DNA of 64,000 bases from Clostridiales bacterium (GTDB lineage: Bacteria; Bacillota; Clostridia; Saccharofermentanales; Saccharofermentanaceae), in the NCBI GenBank assembly GCA_017617995.1, contig JAFZVE010000048.1, positions 17,509 through 81,508 of the forward strand. The letters are read 5' to 3'. A program made the translations under genes and the position numbers. The notes beneath the pieces are model-generated. The model saw only the letters and a list, made by a program, of their open reading frames with translations. It had not been told where the DNA came from and did not search any database. Of the stretch, positions 33,063 to 41,725 are shown one piece after another; position 1 is the stretch's first letter, and every line of letters starts with the position of its first letter.

Positions 33063-34826
33063 TCAGGACGGGATATCTTTTATGTACTCGAGTCCTTCTT
33101 CGTGGAATGTATAGGCGTAGTCCTTTAGTTTGGAACTGACGAAGGCTTGATAATTGTCCATGCGGATGAAACTGTTCACACGGTCATACCATTCCGGATT
33201 CGGAGAGGATTCCACGTAGTAGAGGATCAGCATCTGGTTTTCGTCCTCGAGCAGGGTCTTGTCGCCGCTTTTTCTCTGCGGATCGAAGATCCAGTCGTCG
33301 ACGTTTTCCGCGTTGTTGCCGGGATAGATCGAGTCCATCTGCACGGGACGCATCGCTCCATCGAGAATCTCGTCTGCGTATGTGGTTTCGAGTGTGGTCA
33401 TACTGGCCTCATCCGTAATACTGTCGAAGATCGTCTGCGACAGAGGGATGATTTCACTTGTCGGAATGCCGGGTCTTCCTGTCTCTTCGTCTTCTCTATA
33501 GATGTAGAAGAAACGGACATTTCGAAGCGGTTCTTCCTGACGGACGCGTTCTACGAAGCAGAAAATGATCGGGAAGCCGTATTCATCGTGGAAAATTACA
33601 CAATCGCCGGGCTGGCGGGAGGTGTCGAAAACCCAGGCTCTCCATTCGTTCTCCGTGATTTCGGAGTAGCGGACACGCTTGTGAAGCGTCGAATCGGGAA
33701 CCAGCAGCTTCTGCTGCGCTTCACCGGAGAAATACTTGGCCGCGACAGATTCAAATTGGCTCTGATCGTGATCGATCTCGTCAATGATCTTCTGTGCGTG
33801 GATGTTCGCGGTAGTGACATAGTTTTCTTCACGAGCTTCGAAGGTGATGCGGAGAACACGGTAGGAAACCAGATCGTACGCATTGCGGCCATCCTGGTAG
33901 GCCTGCTCGGCCTGCTCGGGCGTAGCCTTCAGTTCCTCGAGTTTCTGATGCCCTGCATAGTCCTCGGTGAAGTACACTCTCGGGAGAACCTGCATGATCA
34001 GGCTCTTAGTTACATAAGGCCCGAATGTACCCTTGATGTAGGTATCCAGATCCACATGGATCGCATCTGCTTTCGACTTCAGCCAGTCGATATATGCCTG
34101 CGCACGTGCCTTGTGGCTGTCTGTGATGGAATAGCCGTGGGCGGTTGCATCGTCATAGAGCATGTATGTCGTCTGGATCTCTTTCGCAGTAACATCGAGG
34201 AAGTAATCGCGATAGGTGGCAAATCCGTTCTCGCCCGGAGCCATCAGCATCTTCTCCGTATTCTCTTTGAAGATGTCTACACCGTTTTCCAGAAGCACGT
34301 AGTGGTACATGAAACTGAATTCGGCGTTGGAGATATCACGGTCGCCTACGGTGAGCGGGCTGGTCATGCGCTCGTTGAGATTGCCGAGCGAGATGACTGA
34401 CCAGATCAGGACGATGATGGCGATCAGGGCCATAGCGATCAGGAACAGCTTCGGTTTCCAGTTGATCTTTCTGCCTTTTTCCGTCACGACGGCATCGGCC
34501 GGTCGTGTTGAGACCTCGGAAAAAAGAGGAGCATCCGGATCGTTCTCGTCAAGAACAGTACTGACTTCGTGTGCACCAAGTTCCATCGGGATCGGCTCGG
34601 AGTCGTCCCAGTACGTTTCCGGAACTTCGCTAAATCCGACCTGTCCGTCGATTTCTGAAACTTCAGGTATCAGATCAAGATCCGGATCAAGAGACTCGGC
34701 ATCATCAGCCTCAGCTGTTTCCTGTTCTTCCAAAGAATCGTAATCGGTCACTTCCGAAGCGGAATCGGTCAGATCCTGTTCCTGTGTAGTATCTATATCT
34801 TTTTCGTTTTCACGTTCTTTTTTCAT
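33063..34826 (-). CDS. Membrane-anchored SurA/PrsA-like foldase (putative peptidyl-prolyl isomerase)
   Basis: A 587-residue protein. Residues 1-120 are strongly acidic and probably cytosolic; one membrane helix spans about 126-147; the remainder is extracytoplasmic. It begins with a SurA N-like helix bundle (LTVGDRDISNAEFSFMYHYVLLENG) and continues with two parvulin-like regions (for example VSYRVLRITFEA and KSGDKTLLEDENQMLILYYVES). Clostridial proteins of this design help secreted proteins fold. Catalytic residues of the parvulin fold are not clear, so isomerase activity is uncertain. It diverges from the YfhO copy 2 gene. Confidence 0.7.
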   Translation of the reverse strand: MKKERENEKDIDTTQEQDLTDSASEVTDYDSLEEQETAEADDAESLDPDLDLIPEVSEIDGQVGFSEVPETYWDDSEPIPMELGAHEVSTVLDENDPDAPLFSEVSTRPADAVVTEKGRKINWKPKLFLIAMALIAIIVLIWSVISLGNLNERMTSPLTVGDRDISNAEFSFMYHYVLLENGVDIFKENTEKMLMAPGENGFATYRDYFLDVTAKEIQTTYMLYDDATAHGYSITDSHKARAQAYIDWLKSKADAIHVDLDTYIKGTFGPYVTKSLIMQVLPRVYFTEDYAGHQKLEELKATPEQAEQAYQDGRNAYDLVSYRVLRITFEAREENYVTTANIHAQKIIDEIDHDQSQFESVAAKYFSGEAQQKLLVPDSTLHKRVRYSEITENEWRAWVFDTSRQPGDCVIFHDEYGFPIIFCFVERVRQEEPLRNVRFFYIYREDEETGRPGIPTSEIIPLSQTIFDSITDEASMTTLETTYADEILDGAMRPVQMDSIYPGNNAENVDDWIFDPQRKSGDKTLLEDENQMLILYYVESSPNPEWYDRVNSFIRMDNYQAFVSSKLKDYAYTFHEEGLEYIKDIPS

Positions 34827-34910
34827 AGCTTCAAGTAGCTCCTACAAAAGCATTAGAATTACTCAATATCTACTCTAACACAAAAGAAGGGTGAAAACTA
34901 TTTCGGTACG

Positions 34911-34939
34911 GTTACAGAAGGCATCCTATGTGATACAAT
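34911..34939 (+). promoter_or_regulatory. Promoter for the YfhO-YfhO-exonuclease operon
   Basis: GTTACA (34911-34916), 17-bp spacer and TACAAT with TGA extension (34931-34939) lie 40 bp before the ATG at 34979. Confidence 0.65.
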
Positions 34940-34978
34940 TATGCTCGCGAGTACTATCGAGGAGTAGAAGATACGACC

Positions 34979-37777
34979 ATGCGACCATCAAACAAGCGCA
35001 TGCTGCGCAGACTGGCAGACCGTCAGTTTCACATATATGCTTTCTTTATCCCGGCCTTCATCATGATGACCGTGTTTGCCATACTCCAGGTTCACCCTTT
35101 TGCAACCGGCGAGAATATGATCCTGACAGTAGACTGCTACCATCAGTACGCGCCTTTTCTCGTCGAGACAAGAAACAAGATCCTGACGGGAGAGAGCCTC
35201 TTCTTCTCGTGGAACGTCGGAATGGGCACGAACTTCTGGGCGGTGTTTGCGAACTACAGTGCCAGCCCGCTGAATATCCTGGCCATCTTCTTTCCGCCGA
35301 AGTATATCGGTGACTGCATCGCTTTTCTGGCGATCCTGCGTTGCGGTCTCACAGGTCTCTTTATGTCCTATTTACTTAAAGAGCTGGACAAGGGAAGAAA
35401 AGATCTCTTCCTGACTGCTTTTTCATCGGCATATGCTCTCTGCGGATGGACCATCTCCTACTTCTGGAACATCATGTGGCACGATGCGGTTGTGCTCCTT
35501 CCGCTGATCGTCCTGGGACTGATCAAACTGATGCGGGATAAGAAACCGCTTCTTTACTGTATCACCCTGGCACTGTGCTTGATCTCCAATTTCTATGCAG
35601 GATACTTTGTCTGCCTGTTTCTGGTGTTCTATGCGCCGATCCTCTACATATCCATCACAGAGCGTGTGACACTCGCCAACTTCTGGTCGGCGGTATGGCG
35701 GTTTGCTGTATACTCTCTGATCGGAGGCGGTATTTCGGCTTTCCTGACGCTTTCGACGTATATCACACTTCAGAAATCCTCCGCAACAGGAGATACATTT
35801 CCGAAGAAGTTTGATGTCATGAATGACATGTTTGACTTCATCAGCCGATTCCTCGTGGCTCCGAATCCGAACATCCGTGACGGCATGGCGAACGTGTATT
35901 GCGGAGTATTCATCGCGATGATGATTCCGCTGTTCTTCCTTTGCAAGAAGATCCGTCTTCGTGAGAAGATCGCTTATGGTGTGGGACTGGCTATCATGTA
36001 TATCAGCCTCAGTTCCCGCATGATGACATTTATCTGGCACGGTTTCCATTTCCCGAACCAGATTCCGTACCGTCAGGCTTTCCTCATCTCTTTTCTCGTG
36101 GTTGTCATGGGCTATAGGGTCCTTCGCAATCTCAAGAGTTTCACGAAGAAGGAACTGATGGTTCCGTGCATGTGCATGATCGCCTACCTGATCCTCTACG
36201 AGAAGATCGGAGAAGGTGAGGATGGATATCTGGCACTTGGACTTTCGTTCCTCTTCCTGATCATCTATACGGCGGTCGTCCGCGTGATTGGGGAAGGGAA
36301 GAGAAGCAGTATGTTCCAGCAGATCCTTCTTTTCTCGGTTCTGACTGCGGAACTGGCGACATCGACGATCGCTACAGTCAGCCTGGTCGCCGCCCACGAG
36401 AGCTTCACCGGATGGGATTTCTACGGTTCCCGTTACGATGAGATCCAGGAACTGGTGGTCGAAGACGAGAAGCAGAGCCCGTATGGATTCGAGAGATCAG
36501 AGATCTATCCTGCCTACATCTGCAACCAGCCTGCCCTTTATAACTTCAAGGGTATCTCGATCTTCACATCTACGGCAAGAGAGAGCTTCGTGACGTTTAT
36601 CAAGAATCTCGGTTTCCATAACAACGGCATCAACAGCATGCGTAACTTCGGTCTTACCGAGGTGACCGGCACACTGTTCGGTGTGCACAACATGTACGAT
36701 CTGAATAAGAATTCACCTATCCCTGTCTGCTTCGAGGAAGTAGAGACCGGAAATAGTATCCGCAAGTGTGTCAATCCTGACGCGCTCTCTCTCGGCTACA
36801 TGGTCGATGCCAAGGCACTTGAGTATCACATGACGCAGACTTCCGTTCCGTTTATCTCGACGAGCGCCTGGGTAAAGAGCATGGGCGTGACACGCGATGT
36901 CTTTACGGAAGTCGATCTTACACTCTCTGAGCCAACCGGGCTTACCGAGGGTGGCGGGAATTCCCGTACCGGATATAAGTGCACTTTCTCCGGAAGCAAA
37001 ACAGCATCGATTGTCGTCGAGCCGCAGGGAGCTTCGGCCGGGGATCATCTGTATCTGTATGTCGTGGCCAACAAACCGGCTTCTCTGTCGATCCTGGATA
37101 CCAATCTGGACACGGATGAGACGAAAACATCTTCTGTCTCGGGTAGAAAAGGCCAGATCCTTGATCTCGGCTATGTCGGAGAGAATACGAAGAAGACCGT
37201 TATGGTCAAGTTCAATGAGAGCGAGAATCTGTCCGGGAACCTGTGGATCCAGTGTGCCAGAGTCGTCGAGCCTGCATATCAGGAGATGGTCGATCTTCTC
37301 TCTGATGAGCAGATGCAGGTCATCTCTTACGATTCGACAAGCGTCGAAGGTGTTGTTACAGCCAAGACCAATGGTGCACTCCTGCTGACGATCCCTTACG
37401 ATGAGAACTGGACGGCGCTCGTTGATGGCGTGGAGGCGCCGATCCTTCCGATCGATGATGCTTTTATGGCGATCGAACTGACTGCCGGTACGCATTCGAT
37501 CTCACTTAAGTATTATCCGGCGAAGTTTGATCTTTGCGTCAAGATCTCGATTGCGGCCATTTGTGCATTGATCCTGCTGACGGTCATCCGGAAGATAAGA
37601 GAATCAGCCGCACTTAGAAAGCTTGCTGCCATTGAAGAGCAATCTGACGACATCGATTCTTCCGAGGACCATGATGCTGACATGGGGACAGATGCTTCCG
37701 GTGTCACAGGTGAATACGATATGAATTCAGATGAGGATACAGGTGCGGAGGAGTTGCCTTCCGGGGAGGAGCAATGA
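34979..37777 (+). CDS. YfhO-family membrane protein (copy 2)
   Basis: A 932-residue protein with the family loop TVDCYHQYAPFLVETRNKIL (a DxxxQY pattern) after TM1, then GTNFWAVFANYSASPLNIL, and about twelve helices to near residue 470. An extracytoplasmic beta-rich half ends in LLTIPYDENWTALVDGVEAP, a last helix at about 848-868, and a cytosolic acidic tail of about 60 residues. Predicted to transfer sugars from a polyprenyl carrier to a surface polymer, as inferred from Bacillus/Listeria relatives. The 3' end overlaps copy 3 by four bases, so the pair is co-translated and may form a complex. Confidence 0.88.
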   Translation: MRPSNKRMLRRLADRQFHIYAFFIPAFIMMTVFAILQVHPFATGENMILTVDCYHQYAPFLVETRNKILTGESLFFSWNVGMGTNFWAVFANYSASPLNILAIFFPPKYIGDCIAFLAILRCGLTGLFMSYLLKELDKGRKDLFLTAFSSAYALCGWTISYFWNIMWHDAVVLLPLIVLGLIKLMRDKKPLLYCITLALCLISNFYAGYFVCLFLVFYAPILYISITERVTLANFWSAVWRFAVYSLIGGGISAFLTLSTYITLQKSSATGDTFPKKFDVMNDMFDFISRFLVAPNPNIRDGMANVYCGVFIAMMIPLFFLCKKIRLREKIAYGVGLAIMYISLSSRMMTFIWHGFHFPNQIPYRQAFLISFLVVVMGYRVLRNLKSFTKKELMVPCMCMIAYLILYEKIGEGEDGYLALGLSFLFLIIYTAVVRVIGEGKRSSMFQQILLFSVLTAELATSTIATVSLVAAHESFTGWDFYGSRYDEIQELVVEDEKQSPYGFERSEIYPAYICNQPALYNFKGISIFTSTARESFVTFIKNLGFHNNGINSMRNFGLTEVTGTLFGVHNMYDLNKNSPIPVCFEEVETGNSIRKCVNPDALSLGYMVDAKALEYHMTQTSVPFISTSAWVKSMGVTRDVFTEVDLTLSEPTGLTEGGGNSRTGYKCTFSGSKTASIVVEPQGASAGDHLYLYVVANKPASLSILDTNLDTDETKTSSVSGRKGQILDLGYVGENTKKTVMVKFNESENLSGNLWIQCARVVEPAYQEMVDLLSDEQMQVISYDSTSVEGVVTAKTNGALLLTIPYDENWTALVDGVEAPILPIDDAFMAIELTAGTHSISLKYYPAKFDLCVKISIAAICALILLTVIRKIRESAALRKLAAIEEQSDDIDSSEDHDADMGTDASGVTGEYDMNSDEDTGAEELPSGEEQ

Positions 37778-40542
37778 GGTACCTTCGTAAGGACAGCCGC
37801 ATCACTTTGGCCGATACGAGAACGAAGGTGTATCTTCCTGTGGCGGTTCTTCTGCCCGGGCTGATTCTTCTTGCTATTGCCTACAAGTTTAAACTTTATC
37901 CCTTCTCGTCTAAGTGTTTCGCAACCGATGCACTCCGCAACACGTATTTCCCTGTGATCGCAGAGCTTCGCAGAAAGATTCTGGCGAAGGAATCATTGTT
38001 CTATTCTTGGAATGCGGGTGGCGGTGTGAATTTCTGGGCGTGGATCTCCGCGTATGCATCGAGTCCGTTTGTGCTGCTCTATCTTCTTGTTCCGGAGAAG
38101 GATATCGCATCGATGACACAGATCATCTTTGCACTTAAGGCTTCTTGGGCAGCACTGGCGCTTTTCATCCTTCTCTGGAAGAAGGAAAACGTGGTATCGC
38201 CGATCAGTGTGGCGGTATCTACGGCATATGCCCTCTGCGGTTATGTCTTGACATATTCGCAGGAACCGTGGCTTCTTGATTCGGTGATCCTTCTTCCGCT
38301 CCTCATTCTTACGCTTCACTACCTGATTCGTGGGAGAAAACCATGGGCATTTTCGCTTGTGTGCGCCCTAATGGGCATTACTTGTGCGAAGGCGGGCGTA
38401 TATATGCTTATCTTCGTTCTTGCGATGTTCCCGCTTCTCATCATTGAGGATCGCCGTGAGAATGAGAAAGCCAGAAAGATCTGGACGATTTTCAAGGATT
38501 TCTTCCTGTATCTATTCTTTGGCGTTGGTATTTCCGCATTCATGTGGTTCCCGGCATGGCAGACCTTCTGGAACACCTCGGCCGGGATGCAGGTCCTCCA
38601 TTTGCCGCAGGACCTTACAATGAATCTGAAAGCCTGGGATATTCTGGAACGGGCATGCTTCGACTCACTTCTGATTTTTCCTTCTTTTGAGAATCAGGCT
38701 CCCGGTATATACTGCGGAATCTTTCCGGTCATCCTGGTGATCCTCTACGGCTTTTCTTCCCGAATCCGTTTTACGGAGAAGGTATATGTCTTCTCTATGA
38801 TGGTGGTACTCTACATCTCCATGTCCAGTAAAATCATTCAGTATGTGTTCCTGGGATTTCATTTTCCGATCACGGGCGTATATCCGCAGGCGATTCTTAT
38901 TACTTTCCTGATCGTGTATGCATCCGGTCGGCTTCTGTCACGTGAAGTATGGTTCGATGAGCGCAGTCACGTGCATGCAGCACTGGGTATGCTGATCACT
39001 TTCATGCTGATTCGCTCAGCTGTTTCTAAGGATCTTTCCTACTCGGACTATGCGGTATATATGGCAGTTCTTTTCCTGATACTCTATTTCTCATTTCTTC
39101 TTAACGTTCCTTCACTTAAGGGAAGACGGAAAGAAACGGCGGTCTCCATTCTGGCGCTGGTGATGATTCTGGAGGCGGGATTGTCATTTTATCGCCCGAT
39201 CAAAGAGAAGTATTACCACGCGGTCGTGGAGCGTGAGGTAGTGGAGAAGGGAGCGCTGGATGGTCTTCGCATCGATCCTTCTTCTAATTCGCGTGAAAAA
39301 CTGGAGAAGAAAAAAATATACGCCCTGGACGATGCTGTGATCTGTGCGGAGACGGATCCGGCAGAGACAGCAAAATTGCTTACAGTCCGTGCCGGTCTTG
39401 CCGCCGGCGAGCGGGTATTCTTTTCTTCCCCCGCGGACGACGATTACAATTATGGGTTTATGAATCACTTCGCGACGCTGTCCTCGGACGGCTATATGAC
39501 CTCTTTGCAGTTTTCACGGGCACTGTGCGCTTTGGGTGTGAACCGCAATCTGGACGAGACGAAGATTCTTCCCGGAGCCGGCACCCCGGTTACTGATATT
39601 CTGCTTCGTCAAGGTCGCCTGATCGACACGGCAAGAGAACTGGGAAGTGTAAGTGCGATTCCCAATACAGATTCCAGCGGATTCTTCTTTGTGGCGGAAG
39701 ATATCTTCAGTGTGCTTCTTACAGATGATTCCCCATTTGTCAATCAGAATGAGCTGGCGTACCGGCTGACCGGTGCGAGACCTCTCACGATTCTTCACAT
39801 GGAAGCCGAAGAGATGGAAAACATGAGAGAAAACTCTGATGATACTTTTTCTGCTTTAGATACATCTTCGTTGGGGAAAGTCGTTTTCGAATCACAGGAG
39901 ATCCTTTCCTCTGATTTTTCTACCTTATATATATTAGTAAGATGCGATCAGAATGTAACCGTGGAAGCTTTTCTGAGAAATGACGAGAATGAAGTTCCGC
40001 TCAATCATCCGTCGAGACGGTCAAATGAATGCATCTGCATTGATGTGCCACATCCGGAAGGCTGGAAACTGTGCGTGAAGTTATCCTTGTATTCGCCTGG
40101 GGATTCGAAACTCTCTTTCTACGCCGCCTCGCCGGACAAGGAAGCGATGGAGATATACGAGAACCGGATGAGGTCTTCTATCTGGCAGACGAGCTCGTGG
40201 GAAGACGGGAAATTTGCCGGGAGCATCGATGCACCCGAAGCAGGGACACTTCTGTTCAGTGTTCCGGCAGATGACGGCTGGACGGCTACGATCGACGGGC
40301 AAAAAACGGAAACTTTCGGAGCATACAAGACATTTTTGGCTGTGCACGTTCCGCAGGGACATCACGAGATCTCGCTTCAGTTTATTCCGGAGGGGTTCAT
40401 CGGGGCAGTCATAGCGGGAGCGTTTGCAATAGTGCTCCTCATACTTCTGTCAGCAAGCAAGTGCTTCCCTAATAAGAAAAAGGGGAAGGCAATAGATAAA
40501 GTAGAAAACACGGTTCGGATCGAACAGGAGGAGAAGACATGA
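37774..40542 (+). CDS. YfhO-family membrane protein (copy 3)
   Basis: A 922-residue paralogue of copy 2, starting at an ATGA overlap. The first loop differs: SSKCFATDALRNTYFPVIAE replaces the DCYHQY stretch, so Asp is kept but the Gln-Tyr is not. Motifs GGGVNFWAWISAYASSPF and FSVPADDGWTATIDGQKTE follow the family. About twelve helices are followed by an external half, a last helix (about 874-896) and a basic-then-acidic tail. The altered loop hints that copy 3 has a different substrate or supports copy 2. It overlaps the exonuclease gene by four bases. Confidence 0.85.
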   Translation: MRYLRKDSRITLADTRTKVYLPVAVLLPGLILLAIAYKFKLYPFSSKCFATDALRNTYFPVIAELRRKILAKESLFYSWNAGGGVNFWAWISAYASSPFVLLYLLVPEKDIASMTQIIFALKASWAALALFILLWKKENVVSPISVAVSTAYALCGYVLTYSQEPWLLDSVILLPLLILTLHYLIRGRKPWAFSLVCALMGITCAKAGVYMLIFVLAMFPLLIIEDRRENEKARKIWTIFKDFFLYLFFGVGISAFMWFPAWQTFWNTSAGMQVLHLPQDLTMNLKAWDILERACFDSLLIFPSFENQAPGIYCGIFPVILVILYGFSSRIRFTEKVYVFSMMVVLYISMSSKIIQYVFLGFHFPITGVYPQAILITFLIVYASGRLLSREVWFDERSHVHAALGMLITFMLIRSAVSKDLSYSDYAVYMAVLFLILYFSFLLNVPSLKGRRKETAVSILALVMILEAGLSFYRPIKEKYYHAVVEREVVEKGALDGLRIDPSSNSREKLEKKKIYALDDAVICAETDPAETAKLLTVRAGLAAGERVFFSSPADDDYNYGFMNHFATLSSDGYMTSLQFSRALCALGVNRNLDETKILPGAGTPVTDILLRQGRLIDTARELGSVSAIPNTDSSGFFFVAEDIFSVLLTDDSPFVNQNELAYRLTGARPLTILHMEAEEMENMRENSDDTFSALDTSSLGKVVFESQEILSSDFSTLYILVRCDQNVTVEAFLRNDENEVPLNHPSRRSNECICIDVPHPEGWKLCVKLSLYSPGDSKLSFYAASPDKEAMEIYENRMRSSIWQTSSWEDGKFAGSIDAPEAGTLLFSVPADDGWTATIDGQKTETFGAYKTFLAVHVPQGHHEISLQFIPEGFIGAVIAGAFAIVLLILLSASKCFPNKKKGKAIDKVENTVRIEQEEKT

Positions 40543-41555
40543 TGAGTGAACAAAAGGAGTTGTTTCCGACAACATTCGTCGTATTGGATATGGAGTGGAA
40601 CCAGCCGATTCCCTATATTCCGTCTCCGGTCGATCCCAAGACGTTGCCCGGTGAAATCATTGAGATCGGAGCCGTGAAACTCCGGATGAATTCGGAGAAG
40701 GACTTCGAGCTTTCCCGTCCGCTGCGACTTACAGTAAGACCGATCTACTACCGGGTCATGAACAGACAGGTATCCCGAGTGATCAACAAGAGTACCAATG
40801 ACCTTAAGTGCGGTCTGCCCTTTCAGGAAGCGTACAGACTATTCATGGATTTCTGCGGAGAAGATTATGTGCTGTGTGCCTGGGGAGATTCGGATATCTC
40901 CATTCTTCGCTCTAATCTCAAGATCCACGGGCTTTCTGCCGAAATGAATGAAAGATTTATGGATATCCAGCCTTTCTTCGGAAAGGTGGGGGAGAATACG
41001 ACCATGCAGAGAAGCGTGAACTACGCGGTGGATTTCTATAAGATCCCGCAGACGGATGATTTTCACAGCGCAGACAAGGATGCCTGGTATGAAGCTCTGG
41101 TCTTGAAAGAATCACTGATCGACTATTTCAGCATGAAGAATACCGAAGAGAAGACGGAAGGCTTTATCCCTTTGTCCTCCTACATATCCAATCCGAATCT
41201 GACGATGCAGTTCCGGTGGAAGAGTGATGTCTTCCCGACAGAGAAGGAAGCAGATGAGAAAGCCGAACAGGAAGTGCTTCGCTGCCCTATATGTAATGAG
41301 AAACTGGTGGCGGATCTTCCATGGTTCTCTTCCGGGCATACCCATCTTTCTTTGTGGAAATGTTCGCAGCACGGATTACTTGCTGGTAAGATCCGTGCCA
41401 AGAGAACACCGGATCAGAAATACTACGGGGCCGGACAAATCCGATTTGCAAATGCGAGCGCAGCGTGGTATGTTAAAGAGAAGTGGCAGTCGCTTTCGGA
41501 AGTGGGAGGGGGCCCCGAGAGGAAAAATGATCCCGAAGCAGAAGAATGTGACTGA
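40539..41555 (+). CDS. DEDDh 3'-5' exonuclease family protein with zinc-ribbon-like C-terminus
   Basis: A 338-residue soluble protein. Residues 10-200 form an RNase T/DnaQ-type exonuclease: Asp17 and Glu19 in LDMEWN, Asp in WGDSDI, and the HSADKDAWYEA His/Asp pair. It resembles KapD-like exonucleases that act on RNA or DNA ends. A C-terminal segment with CPIC and CSQHG looks like a metal-binding ribbon. The four-base overlap with the upstream YfhO gene indicates translational coupling, which is odd because an exonuclease and a membrane glycosyltransferase have no obvious shared task. GGAGGAG precedes the start. Confidence 0.82.
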   Translation: MMSEQKELFPTTFVVLDMEWNQPIPYIPSPVDPKTLPGEIIEIGAVKLRMNSEKDFELSRPLRLTVRPIYYRVMNRQVSRVINKSTNDLKCGLPFQEAYRLFMDFCGEDYVLCAWGDSDISILRSNLKIHGLSAEMNERFMDIQPFFGKVGENTTMQRSVNYAVDFYKIPQTDDFHSADKDAWYEALVLKESLIDYFSMKNTEEKTEGFIPLSSYISNPNLTMQFRWKSDVFPTEKEADEKAEQEVLRCPICNEKLVADLPWFSSGHTHLSLWKCSQHGLLAGKIRAKRTPDQKYYGAGQIRFANASAAWYVKEKWQSLSEVGGGPERKNDPEAEECD

Positions 41556-41590
41556 ATGGATACATAATTGCCGCATGATATTGTTTGAAT

Positions 41591-41651
41591 TGTGAAATAA
41601 TGTGAACTTTCCAATCAAAGCTCTTTTATTTTGCGCTTTCGTCAATATAAT
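41591..41651 (+). promoter_or_regulatory. Promoter region of the PilX-like gene with paired TGTGAA motifs
   Basis: TGTGAA occurs at 41591-41596 and 41601-41606, ten bp apart, and TATAAT at 41646-41651 is the best -10 box, 75 bp before the ATG. A clear -35 box is not visible, which would suit activator dependence. Confidence 0.45.
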
Positions 41652-41725
41652 GGTAATTAAGTATAACCAAAAAAATGTAACTTATCCGCAATGATTCATT
41701 AGACAAACTTTGGAGGCAACGAAAG

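Noticed and set aside
33147..34400. Plus-strand 417-codon ORF opposite the foldase gene
   Set aside because: No ribosome site or family resemblance; the minus-strand reading has a coherent topology with one membrane helix and an external domain.
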